A stretch of DNA of 14,547 nucleotides from Bacillota bacterium (GCA_017543805.1 JAFYFK010000162.1:1-14547); one strand, 5' to 3'. Positions 1 to 7,339 are shown, numbered from the stretch's first letter. Made by a program: numbers and translations. Notes: generated by a model not told the origin, from the sequence alone.

Positions 1-462
1 ATGCGTGTAGCCGAGCGTCGGCAGTGCCTTGTATCTGTCCGCGAAATCCGCCAGCGACTTCATTACGGAGACCAGTTCCCCGCGCAGATGCCGCAGCGCG
101 TCGCGGTAGATTATTATGTCCGCGTTGTCCGTAACGTAGCAACTTGTGGCGCCGAGATGTATTATCCCCGCGGCCGACGGAGCAGCCTTGCCGTATGCGT
201 AAACATGAGCCATCACGTCGTGCCGGACTTCTTTTTCCCGCGCGGCCGCAAGCTCAAAATCTATATCGTCTGTATGCGCCTCGAGCTCGTCGACCTGCTC
301 CTGCGTAACGGGAAGGCCGAGCTCCATCTCCGCCCTCGCCAGGGCCGTCCAGAGCCTGCGCCATGTGCGTATGCGCGTCCGCTGCGAAAACAGCTTCAGC
401 ATGCTTTCTGACGCGTACCTCGACGCCAGCGGCGACTGATAAACATCGTAACGATCTTCCAT
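1..462 (-). CDS. purB: Adenylosuccinate lyase, N-terminal part (cut by window edge)
   Basis: The reverse strand from the ATG at 462 reads 154 codons without a stop to the window edge, starting MEDRYDVYQSPLASRYAS. The motifs RHDVMAH, HLGATSCYVTDNAD and PTLGYTH are typical of the N-terminal and central part of adenylosuccinate lyase of the fumarase/aspartase superfamily. The enzyme removes fumarate from SAICAR and from adenylosuccinate in purine synthesis in the cytoplasm. About the first third of a normal protein of roughly 450-480 residues is present; the signature loop and the rest lie outside. A GGGGGAGA ribosome binding site sits 4 bases before the ATG. The gene begins only 15 bases after the glmS stop, so it is the third gene of a purA-glmS-purB operon and shares the nucleotide-synthesis theme with purA. 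The identification is firm; only the 3' part is unseen. Confidence 0.93.
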   Translation of the reverse strand, partial: MEDRYDVYQSPLASRYASESMLKLFSQRTRIRTWRRLWTALARAEMELGLPVTQEQVDELEAHTDDIDFELAAAREKEVRHDVMAHVYAYGKAAPSAAGIIHLGATSCYVTDNADIIIYRDALRHLRGELVSVMKSLADFADRYKALPTLGYTH

Positions 463-477
463 AAATTCTCCCCCGGT

Positions 478-2307
478 CTATTCCACCGTAACGGATTTCG
501 CAAGGTTCTTGGGTTTATCGATGTCGCAGCCGTTCGCCCTCGCCACGTAATAGGCCAGCAGCTGCAGCGGGATGACCGCCACCGCCGGCGAAAAGACTGT
601 CTCCGTTTTGGGGACAAAGAGCACGTCGTCCGCCTGGGCGATTATCTCCCGGTTCTCCCTGAAGGACAGCGCCAGCACCTCCGCGCCGCGCGCCTTGACC
701 TCAAGAATGTTGTTCGCGGTCTTCTCCAGCAGAGATTCGTTGCAGCAGACCGCAACCACGGGAGTCCCGTCATCGATCAGTGCTATTGTACCATGCTTAA
801 GCTCTCCGGCGGCATAGGATTCCGCGTGAATATACGAAATCTCTTTCATCTTGAGCGCGCCCTCGAGCGCAACCGCGTAATCCGTGTTGCGGCCGATAAA
901 GAATATGGAACCCTTGTTATGGTATTTCTCCGCCAGACGCGGAATTACCTGGCCGTTGAGATCTATGGCGTTCTGTATGCGCTTAGGCAGGCTGCAGATC
1001 TCCCCGAGAAGCCGGGCGTATTCGAAATCGTCCAGCTTTTTGAGCTTCTTTGCCGCGTACAGCGCAAAGAGATACAGCAGCACCAGTTGCGTGGTAAAGC
1101 CCTTGGTCGTGGCGACCGCGATCTCCGGTCCGGCCCATTCGTAAAGCACGTGGTCCGCGAGCCTCGCTATGGTGCTTCCGACCACGTTTACGATGGCAAG
1201 CACGCTTGCCCCACGGCGCCGGCCCTCTTCCAGCGCAGCCTTGGTGTCAGCGGTCTCGCCGGACTGCGAGACTATTATCATGAGCGTGTGCTCGTCGATT
1301 ATCGGGTCCTCGTAGCGGAATTCCGACGCCAGCTTGACCTCCACGGGGATGCGGGTCAGCGACTCTATGGCGTAACGTCCGCAGCAGCCGGCATGGTAAG
1401 CCGATCCGCAGGCCGTGATGACTATCTTGCGGATCTTTTTAAGCTCCTCGGCGCTCAGCTCGAAGTCGTCCAGGACTATCTCCCCGCCCTTTATGCGGGG
1501 CGCGATGGCCTCCTTTACCGCCGCGGGCTGCTCCATTATCTCCTTGAGCATAAAATGCTCGTATCCGCCCTTTTCCGCAGCTTCTATGCTCCACGCGACC
1601 CTGCTGACCGTCTTTTCCACCGGCCTGCCGATCTCGTTGTAGACAACGACGTCATCCGAGCGGACCTCCGCGAATTCGCCGTCGTTAAGGTAGATGACGT
1701 TTTTGGTATAGGACACCAGCGCCGTGACGTCCGACGCGAAGAAGTTCTCCCCTATGCCCAGGCCGACGATCAGCGGCGCGGCCTTGCTGACCCCGAACAC
1801 CGTGCCCGGATGATCCGCGCAGACTATGCCCAGAGCGTAGGCGCCCTCGAGCCGGGAAACAGCCTTCATGACCGCGGCTTTAAAATCGCCTTTGTAGTAG
1901 CTTTCTATAAGATGCGCCACCACCTCGGTGTCGGTTTCGCTCACAAAGGTGTGACCGCGGGCCTCCAGCTCGGCCTTTAGCTCCGCGAAGTTTTCGATGA
2001 TGCCGTTGTGGACTATGGCAAAGCGCCCGTCGCCGCTCACATGCGGATGCGAATTGATGTCGTTCGGCGCTCCGTGGGTCGCCCAGCGCGTATGGCCTAT
2101 TCCCGCAAAGCCCGGAAGCGCGTGCCCGTCTCCGGTCTTTTCTATAAGGTTCTGAAGCCTGCCGTGGGCCTTTTCGACCTCTATCTTTCCGTCGCAGAGC
2201 ACCGCAACGCCCGCAGAATCGTAGCCGCGGTACTCCATCCTCGACAGCCCGTCAAGCAGGATGGGCAGAGCGCTCTGGCTCCCGGTGTATCCTATGATGC
2301 CGCACAT
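478..2307 (-). CDS. glmS: Glutamine--fructose-6-phosphate aminotransferase (isomerizing)
   Basis: The 609-residue protein has the usual full length for GlmS. It starts MCGIIGYTGS, so Cys2 becomes the N-terminal nucleophile of the class II glutamine amidotransferase domain (about residues 2-220, with HTRWATHG and DTEVVAHLIE). Two SIS sugar-isomerase domains follow (roughly 290-420 and 460-600, with SQSGETADTKAALEEG and an Ala-Glu-Ser-rich second domain). The C-terminus KNLAKSVTVE is the conserved active-site tail. The enzyme makes glucosamine-6-phosphate from fructose-6-phosphate and glutamine, the entry to peptidoglycan amino sugars. A GGGAGGGAG ribosome binding site precedes the ATG. Only 12 bases separate it from the purA stop, so there is no room for a glmS ribozyme; control must come from the purA promoter or by other means. 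Confidence 0.97.
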   Translation of the reverse strand: MCGIIGYTGSQSALPILLDGLSRMEYRGYDSAGVAVLCDGKIEVEKAHGRLQNLIEKTGDGHALPGFAGIGHTRWATHGAPNDINSHPHVSGDGRFAIVHNGIIENFAELKAELEARGHTFVSETDTEVVAHLIESYYKGDFKAAVMKAVSRLEGAYALGIVCADHPGTVFGVSKAAPLIVGLGIGENFFASDVTALVSYTKNVIYLNDGEFAEVRSDDVVVYNEIGRPVEKTVSRVAWSIEAAEKGGYEHFMLKEIMEQPAAVKEAIAPRIKGGEIVLDDFELSAEELKKIRKIVITACGSAYHAGCCGRYAIESLTRIPVEVKLASEFRYEDPIIDEHTLMIIVSQSGETADTKAALEEGRRRGASVLAIVNVVGSTIARLADHVLYEWAGPEIAVATTKGFTTQLVLLYLFALYAAKKLKKLDDFEYARLLGEICSLPKRIQNAIDLNGQVIPRLAEKYHNKGSIFFIGRNTDYAVALEGALKMKEISYIHAESYAAGELKHGTIALIDDGTPVVAVCCNESLLEKTANNILEVKARGAEVLALSFRENREIIAQADDVLFVPKTETVFSPAVAVIPLQLLAYYVARANGCDIDKPKNLAKSVTVE

Positions 2308-2319
2308 AATTCTCCCTCC

Positions 2320-3597
2320 CTAAAAGCGTTCGATATACGCGTCGCGCTCCGGGCCGACCGAAACGTATTTGATCCGGCAGCCGATCTGAGCCTCAATATA
2401 TTCCACGTAGCGGCGGGCGGCTTCCGGGAGATCCTCCCAGCGCCGCGCGCCGGAGATGTCGCAGCTCCAGCCCTCCATGTATTCCGTGACCGGCTGCGCC
2501 TTAGGCAGGACGGCCGGGAACGGGAAGTCGTCGGTCTGCTTTCCGTCCAGCATGTAATGCGCGCAGACCGGGATCTTTTCCATATAGCTGAGCACGTCAA
2601 GCTTGGTGAGCGCGATGCAGGTGGCGCCCTGGACCTTTACGCCGTAGCGGGTGGCGACAATGTCTATAGGCCCCACGCGCCGCGGACGGCCTGTCTTTGC
2701 GCCGTATTCCCCGCCTGCCTCGCGAAGCTTTTCGGCCTCGTCCCCGAACCATTCGCAGGTAAACGGGCCTTCTCCCACACAGGAGGAATACGCCTTGACC
2801 ACGCCTATAACCTCGTCGACCTTCGCGTAGGGCATGCCGGAGCCGACCGGCGCAAAAGCGGCGATCGAATTCGAGGACGTAGTGTAGGGATAGATGCCGT
2901 AGTCGAGGTCCCTGAGAGCGCCGAGCTGGGCCTCAAAGAGCACGCTCTTTCCCTCGTCCTGCGCTTTGTGCAGCAGGCTGAAGGTGTCGCATACGTAGGG
3001 CTTTATGCGCTCGCCGTACGTGTTGATCCATTCCAGCATCTCTTCCATTGTATAGGGCTTTGCCCCGTAGACGCGTTCCAGCGTCATATTCTTCCATTCC
3101 AGAAGCATGGCCAGGTGCTCCTTAAGCTCCTCTGGATAGAAGAGCTCGCCGGCCAGCAGGGTCTTTTTCTGGTATTTGTCGGAGTAGAACGGAGCTATCC
3201 CCTGCTTTGTGGAACCGTAGGCATGGTCCTTAAGGCGCGCCTCCTCAAGGCCGTCGAGCTGGCGGTGCCAGGGCAGCAGCAGGGACGCGCGGTCGCTTAT
3301 GCGGAGGTTTTCCGGGCTTATCCTTACGCCCTTCGCCTCCACGGTGTCGATCTCCGCCGACAGGTTCTCCATGTCCAGCGCCACGCCGTTTCCGAGGATG
3401 TTCAGCACTCCGGGCCGGAACACGCCGGACGGCTGCAGGTGAAGCGCAAACTTTCCGTATTCGTTTATGACGGTGTGCCCGGCGTTGCCGCCGCCCTGAA
3501 ACCGCACGACTATGCCGTAATGGTCCGTCAGCAGGTCCACCATGCGGCCCTTGCCTTCGTCACCCCAGTTTATGCCTACTATTACGCTGTTGGACAT
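2320..3597 (-). CDS. purA: Adenylosuccinate synthetase
   Basis: The chosen ATG at 3597 gives MSNSVIVGINWGDEGKGR and 425 residues, the normal family length. An upstream in-frame ATG (3672) would add a 25-residue extension lying in the leader hairpin, and it lacks a good ribosome binding site, whereas GGAGG lies 8 bases before 3597. The P-loop-like GDEGKGR (12-18) contains catalytic Asp13, GGGNAGHT holds catalytic His41, and TGRPRRVGPID is the C-terminal nucleobase-binding signature. PurA joins IMP and aspartate using GTP, giving adenylosuccinate for AMP synthesis. It leads the purA-glmS-purB operon and is divergent from the glnA-like gene. A terminator-like hairpin in its leader suggests attenuation. 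Confidence 0.97.
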   Translation of the reverse strand: MSNSVIVGINWGDEGKGRMVDLLTDHYGIVVRFQGGGNAGHTVINEYGKFALHLQPSGVFRPGVLNILGNGVALDMENLSAEIDTVEAKGVRISPENLRISDRASLLLPWHRQLDGLEEARLKDHAYGSTKQGIAPFYSDKYQKKTLLAGELFYPEELKEHLAMLLEWKNMTLERVYGAKPYTMEEMLEWINTYGERIKPYVCDTFSLLHKAQDEGKSVLFEAQLGALRDLDYGIYPYTTSSNSIAAFAPVGSGMPYAKVDEVIGVVKAYSSCVGEGPFTCEWFGDEAEKLREAGGEYGAKTGRPRRVGPIDIVATRYGVKVQGATCIALTKLDVLSYMEKIPVCAHYMLDGKQTDDFPFPAVLPKAQPVTEYMEGWSCDISGARRWEDLPEAARRYVEYIEAQIGCRIKYVSVGPERDAYIERF

Positions 3598-3627
3598 GTA
3601 TCCATCCTCCGAAAGATCCTCTTTGTT

Positions 3628-3678
3628 CAAAAAAATAAAAAGCGGACATGGCAAACACAAATAGGACGCCATTGTCCT
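3628..3678 (-). terminator. Leader terminator/attenuator candidate with alternative hexaloop hairpin
   Basis: In the purA leader, GGACAATGGC (minus strand, 3677 to 3668) can pair with GCCATGTCC (3652 to 3644) through 9 pairs with one bulged A. A T-rich run (T5, A, T7) follows directly at 3640-3629: an intrinsic-terminator shape between promoter and start codon. A competing hairpin AGGAC-AATGGC-GTCCT (3678 to 3663) uses the same bases and has a six-base loop with A at position 1 and G at position 4, the pattern recognised by ANTAR antiterminators. Only one such hairpin is seen, while characterised ANTAR targets usually have two. The structure is read from the sequence; regulation is inferred. 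Confidence 0.5.
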
Positions 3679-3687
3679 GACATTCGA

Positions 3688-3716
3688 AATATATACCTAA
3701 ATTGAAATCTTGTCAA
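3688..3716 (-). promoter_or_regulatory. Promoter of the purA-glmS-purB operon
   Basis: On the minus strand TTGACA (3716 to 3711) is followed after exactly 17 bases by TATATT (3693 to 3688), a near-perfect housekeeping sigma promoter. Transcription should start near 3681-3683, leaving a leader of about 85 bases. The -35 overlaps the -35 of the divergent glnA-like gene (TTGTCAA read from both strands). Confidence 0.75.
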
Positions 3717-3738
3717 CGCGCTCAGTTTTTGCAATAAT
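3710..3738 (+). promoter_or_regulatory. Promoter of the glnA-like operon
   Basis: TTGTCA (3710-3715), 17 bases, then AATAAT (3733-3738): five of six matches at each hexamer. Transcription would begin around 3745, giving a leader of only about 30 bases, too short for a dual-hairpin ANTAR target. The -35 is shared head to head with the purA promoter. Confidence 0.6.
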
Positions 3739-3776
3739 AACAATAGTTTTAAGCGAGTCTTAGGAGGTCCTTAAAA

Positions 3777-5006
3777 ATGAAATATACCGCAGAGGAAGTC
3801 ATACAGTATGTAAAGGAAGAGGAGATACAGTTTATCCGCCTCGCGTTCTGCGACGTTTTCGGGCGCCAGAAAAACGTGGCCATCACGGCGACGGAGCTTG
3901 AACGCGCGTTCGACTTCGGCATCGCCTTCGACGCGTCCGCCATCAAGGGCTTTGGCGGAGAGGTAAAGTCCGACCTTTTCCTGCATCCGGATCCGTCCAC
4001 TCTCAGCAGCCTGCCCTGGAGACCGGAGAGCGGCAGAGTGGTAAAAATGTTCTGCGACGTCAGTTATCCGGACGGCACCCCGTTTGAGGCAAACTCCCGC
4101 AACATCCTCAAAAAGGCAGTCGAAGAGGCTGCAAAAAAGGGAATCTCCTTTATGTTCGGCGCCGAGATGGAGTTTTATCTCTTTAAGACGGACGAGAACG
4201 GCAACAACAGCTTTGAGCCCTGTGACCATGCCGGTTACATGGACGTTGCCCCGGACGACCGCGGCGAAAACGTGCGCCGCGAGATCTGCATGACCCTCGA
4301 GCACATGGGCATACAGCCGGAAAGCTCCCACCACGAGGAGGGCCCCGGCCAGAACGAGATAGACTTCCACTACGCGGAACCGCTCAAGGCGGCGGAAGAC
4401 GCGCTCACATTCAGATCCGTGGTCAAGACCGTGGCTGAGAGAAACGGCCTGGCGGCTGACTTTATGCCCCGCCCGCTGGACGACGAGGCCGGAAGCGGCA
4501 TGCACATAAACTTCTCGGTAAAGAGTGAGGACGGCGAGGACAAGCTCAACTACGTCATCGCCGGGATCATAGCCAAGATCAAGGATATGACGGTCTTCCT
4601 CAATTCCTGCAAGAACTCCTACGACCGCCTCGGCGGGCGCAAAAAGGCGCCGGCATATATAAGCTGGTCGCGCGAAAACCGTTCACAGCTTATCCGCATA
4701 CCCGCAACGCCAAAGGGCCAGGAGCGCGGCGAGCTGCGCAGCCCGGACCCCATCGCAAATCCGTACATAGCCTTTGCGCTTATAATCTACGCGGGCCTCT
4801 ACGGCATAGAAAACAAGCTGGAGCTGCCCCCCTGCGCGGACGTCAACCTCTATTCCGCGTCGCAGGCGGAGGTCGCCAAGTACGACAGCCTGCCCATTTC
4901 CTACACCCGCGCGGCAGCGGTCGCCAACGAGAGCGGCTTTATCCACCGCAGCCTGCCCGAATCCGTAATCTCCATGTACTGCAACAACCGCGTTCTTAAA
5001 TACTGA
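3777..5006 (+). CDS. glnA: Short type I glutamine synthetase-like protein with altered flap residue
   Basis: This is a 409-residue member of the GSI glutamine synthetase family, which makes glutamine from glutamate, ammonia and ATP. An N-terminal beta-grasp region (about 1-95, with FDASAIKGF) precedes the catalytic domain. Recognisable equivalents of metal ligands are E130/E132 (GAEMEFYLF), E187, E194, H243 (SGMH) and E319. Substrate-binding arginines are R284, R302 (NRSQLIRIP), R307 and R321 (ELRSPDP). Two things are odd. The ammonium-site flap Glu, in the usual GYEAP/GFEAP context, is Lys here (GGRKKAP, K290). The C-terminal helices are also cut, so the protein is some 35 residues shorter than the usual 440-470. 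It may be a low-activity or regulatory paralogue. AGGAGG lies 9 bases before the ATG. The stop overlaps the ANTAR gene start (TGATG), indicating coupling. Confidence 0.85.
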   Translation: MKYTAEEVIQYVKEEEIQFIRLAFCDVFGRQKNVAITATELERAFDFGIAFDASAIKGFGGEVKSDLFLHPDPSTLSSLPWRPESGRVVKMFCDVSYPDGTPFEANSRNILKKAVEEAAKKGISFMFGAEMEFYLFKTDENGNNSFEPCDHAGYMDVAPDDRGENVRREICMTLEHMGIQPESSHHEEGPGQNEIDFHYAEPLKAAEDALTFRSVVKTVAERNGLAADFMPRPLDDEAGSGMHINFSVKSEDGEDKLNYVIAGIIAKIKDMTVFLNSCKNSYDRLGGRKKAPAYISWSRENRSQLIRIPATPKGQERGELRSPDPIANPYIAFALIIYAGLYGIENKLELPPCADVNLYSASQAEVAKYDSLPISYTRAAAVANESGFIHRSLPESVISMYCNNRVLKY

Positions 5007-5593
5007 TGCTCTTTAAAGAAAGGACCTACGGCGTTCTGCTGGTGTCCGCGTCCGACAGCTTTAATAACAAAACGAAGGATCTTCTGCCCGTAAACGAATA
5101 CTGGCCGGTGCATACCGCGCGCAGCGTCGGCGAGGCGAGAAGGAGTTTTGCTACGGGCAAATACGACCTTGTGGTCATAAACACGCCTCTCCCGGACGAT
5201 TTCGGCACTTCGTTTGCCATTGACCTGGCTGAGGACACTCCCGCCGGCGTGCTGATCTTCGTCAAGAGCGACATCTACGAGAGCGTATTTACAAAGCTCA
5301 CGGACTACGGCATTGTGGTGCTTTCAAAGCCGGCCAATCTGCAGCTGACCGCGCAGACCTTCCGCATACTCTGCGCCACCCGTGAGCGCCTCCGCCGCAT
5401 GGAGAACCGGCAGAAGACAGTGGAAGAAAAAATAAGCGAAGTACGCCTTGTCAACAAAGCAAAATGGCAGCTTATACAGCAGCGCGGCATGACGGAGGAC
5501 GAAGCGCACAGATACATAGAAAAACAGGCGATGGACCGCCGTTTGTCAAAAAAAGAGATAGCGGAAGAACTTACCGCCAAGGAGGAAGAATGA
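5006..5593 (+). CDS. ANTAR-domain RNA-binding response regulator with degenerate receiver
   Basis: The 195-residue protein has an N-terminal receiver-like domain (about 7-120) and a coiled linker (about 125-140). A C-terminal ANTAR domain follows (about 138-190: KISEVRLVNKAKWQLIQQRG, then MTEDEAHRYIEKQAMD and SKKEIAEEL). The usual phospho-acceptor Asp is replaced by Asn59 (VVINTPLPDD), and the acidic pocket after the first strand is missing. The switch Lys108 (LSKP) remains, so it is probably a pseudoreceiver controlled by binding rather than phosphorylation, as in AmiR. ANTAR proteins prevent termination by binding hairpins with six-base loops. A comparable ANTAR protein (NitR) lies next to glnA in Clostridium saccharobutylicum. 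The ATG overlaps the preceding stop by one base with no ribosome binding site of its own, and its TGA overlaps the next ATG. Confidence 0.88.
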   Translation: MLFKERTYGVLLVSASDSFNNKTKDLLPVNEYWPVHTARSVGEARRSFATGKYDLVVINTPLPDDFGTSFAIDLAEDTPAGVLIFVKSDIYESVFTKLTDYGIVVLSKPANLQLTAQTFRILCATRERLRRMENRQKTVEEKISEVRLVNKAKWQLIQQRGMTEDEAHRYIEKQAMDRRLSKKEIAEELTAKEEE

Positions 5594-6810
5594 GGATCAC
5601 AGCAGTCGAAACAGTAGAACTCCCTAAGCACCCGAGGCATATCTGGGTACTGGTTCACACAGACGAGGGCATCACAGGCATAGGCGAAGCGCACGACAAG
5701 GTGGAGCTTACCAAAGCCGCGGTGCACAGCTTCTGCGCTGAGATCATACTCGGTCAGAATCCGATGGAGATAGAAAAGCTCTGGGCAAGGATGTACGACA
5801 GCGCTAACTACACCGGCTACATGGGCGCGGAAATGCGCGCTATGGGCGCCGTGGACATGGCGCTCTGGGACATCAAGGGCCAGCGCGCCGGCCTTCCGGT
5901 CTACGAGCTGCTTGGCGGAAAGACCCAGGACTCCTTAAGGATATACAACACCTGCATCAGCTACGGAAACATCCGCGACCGCGAGATGTTTATGGAGGAC
6001 GCGGGCGAACTCGCCAAGTCCCTGCTCGCCGAGGGCATAACCGCCATGAAGATCTGGCCGCTGGACAGCCTCTCCGAGCGCTACAACGGGCAGTACGTCA
6101 CAAGGGACGAGATACGCCGCGGACTTATGCCGTTCAAAAAGATACGCGACGCCGTCGGCGATAAGATGGATATAGCCCTGGAGATGCATTCCCGCTGGAA
6201 CGTCCCGATGGCCATACGCATCGCTGAGGAACTGGAGCAGTACGACCCGATGTGGTTCGAGGATCCGATCCAGATCGACAATATCTCCGCGCTGGCAAGC
6301 CTGCGCAAAAAGATCAACCTGCCGATACTCGCTTCCGAACGCCTGGCGACCAAGTACCAATTCCGCGAGCTCTTCGAAAAAGACGCCTGCGACATAGCCA
6401 TGTTCGACGTCAGCTACGTCGGCGGCATCACCGAGGGCAAGAAGATCGCCGCGATGGCGGAGACCTACCACCTGCCCGTCACGACCCACAACTGCGGTTC
6501 TCCCGTAATGTACGCGGTAGTGTCCCAGCTTATGGTCAGCTGCCCCAACACCAACGGCATCGAGGCTGTACGCTCGCTCTACAAGACCTTCGACATGTTC
6601 GACTACGGCCCGGATATCCACGACGGCCACATTTTCTTCAACGACCGCCCGGGACTCGGCCTCAAGTTCAAGGACGAGGTCTACAACGCGGAGGACACAG
6701 TCCATACCTTCACCAGGGAGGCGCGCAACAACCAGATGTTTGCCGTCACCGGCGACCCCTGGGCACAGAGCCCCGGAGACGACAAGGCCGGCGTAATACA
6801 CGTTAAGTAA
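5590..6810 (+). CDS. Enolase-superfamily (mandelate racemase subgroup) dehydratase-like enzyme
   Basis: The start at 5590 (MRITAVETVELP) follows AAGGAGGAAGA and overlaps the ANTAR stop as ATGA; the 406-residue length suits the family. The N-terminal capping domain covers about 1-115 and the TIM-barrel domain 120-390. Visible active-site positions are K154 (MKIWPLD), metal ligands E198 (LEMHSRW), E224 (FEDP) and E250 (ASER), and a D273/H300 dyad (MFDVSYVGGITEG, TTHNCGSP). This resembles galactonate/mannonate-type acid-sugar dehydratases, although the first ligand is Glu rather than the Asp usual in DgoD. The substrate cannot be assigned. Dehydration of a sugar acid or related hydroxy acid is the family expectation. 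Coupling to a glutamine synthetase-like gene and an ANTAR regulator is unexpected. No terminator is visible after it; its last 8 bases overlap the convergent gene. Confidence 0.85.
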   Translation: MRITAVETVELPKHPRHIWVLVHTDEGITGIGEAHDKVELTKAAVHSFCAEIILGQNPMEIEKLWARMYDSANYTGYMGAEMRAMGAVDMALWDIKGQRAGLPVYELLGGKTQDSLRIYNTCISYGNIRDREMFMEDAGELAKSLLAEGITAMKIWPLDSLSERYNGQYVTRDEIRRGLMPFKKIRDAVGDKMDIALEMHSRWNVPMAIRIAEELEQYDPMWFEDPIQIDNISALASLRKKINLPILASERLATKYQFRELFEKDACDIAMFDVSYVGGITEGKKIAAMAETYHLPVTTHNCGSPVMYAVVSQLMVSCPNTNGIEAVRSLYKTFDMFDYGPDIHDGHIFFNDRPGLGLKFKDEVYNAEDTVHTFTREARNNQMFAVTGDPWAQSPGDDKAGVIHVK

Positions 6811-7330
6811 GACCGTGCGATGAGATGATTGGATACCCTTTTTTAATTTCAACCCGATCACCGAGGAAAAACATCAACAATTTTGCTGTACGGTCCGCAC
6901 TTGGTTGTTCTGTATCAATTGAAACAACCACCTTATTATGCCGTTCATCAAGGCCGATACTCCAGATATCATTACTAAAGAGTGTCACGAATGTTGCAAA
7001 ATGCTGAGCAGCACAAAGTGAAGCATATGTATGTTTTCCCTGTGTCACAAAAAATGCGCTGTTTTTATCCTCAATCTGGCTCAAAACCTTTTCCCGTGCG
7101 GTTGTCAAATCCGCGCCGGGACATAGAGAAAACACAATGTTGTTCATCGACCCATCTGCAGACCAGGCTCCGTTGATTTCCTTTGGATATTTCAACATGG
7201 GCGGATAATCCTCCGCCCATGCTTGATAAAGATCGCCCGCATTAGAATACATCCGCCCGGAAACATGGCAGTCTAACGAAACTGTTAAAATAACCATAAG
7301 AAGAATTGCAACAAGTAGTTTCTTATCCAT
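6803..7330 (-). CDS. Small secreted protein, paralogue of the protein at 9109-9648
   Basis: The 175-residue protein has a signal peptide or N-terminal anchor (MDKKLLVAILLMVILTVSLD). The mature region contains AGDLYQAW, NGAWSADGSMNNIVFSL, a helix-like stretch and a final strand pattern (SIGLDERHNKVVVSIDT). The same succession AG-D/E-LY, GAW, then V-N-K/R-V-x-I strands is found in the protein encoded at 9109-9648, so the two are diverged paralogues. The closing strand pattern resembles propeptides of streptogrisin/alpha-lytic-type proteases, a weak fold-level inference. It follows the 7340 gene by about 9 bases behind an AGAGGT ribosome binding site. The composition is clearly lower in GC than the core genes. 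Its stop lies inside the end of the convergent dehydratase-like gene. No function can be named with certainty. Confidence 0.72.
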   Translation of the reverse strand: MDKKLLVAILLMVILTVSLDCHVSGRMYSNAGDLYQAWAEDYPPMLKYPKEINGAWSADGSMNNIVFSLCPGADLTTAREKVLSQIEDKNSAFFVTQGKHTYASLCAAQHFATFVTLFSNDIWSIGLDERHNKVVVSIDTEQPSADRTAKLLMFFLGDRVEIKKGYPIISSHGLT

Positions 7331-7339
7331 GCCGTACCT

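Noticed and set aside
2308..2319. glmS ribozyme
   Set aside because: Only 12 bases separate purA and glmS, too few for the ribozyme core.
3598..3672. 25-residue N-terminal extension of PurA from the ATG at 3672
   Set aside because: It overlaps the leader hairpin, has no good ribosome binding site and does not match family N-termini, whereas 3597 has GGAGG and the family start.
793..3705. Long open frames on the plus strand opposite glmS and purA (793-1980 and 2008-3705)
   Set aside because: They are mirror frames of GC-rich genes with clear GlmS and PurA products on the other strand; their proteins show no recognisable domain and consist of Arg/Ala/Val-rich sequence.
3739..3776. ANTAR dual-hairpin target upstream of the glnA-like gene
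   Set aside because: The leader from the likely start site is only about 30 bases and contains neither two hexaloop hairpins nor a terminator.
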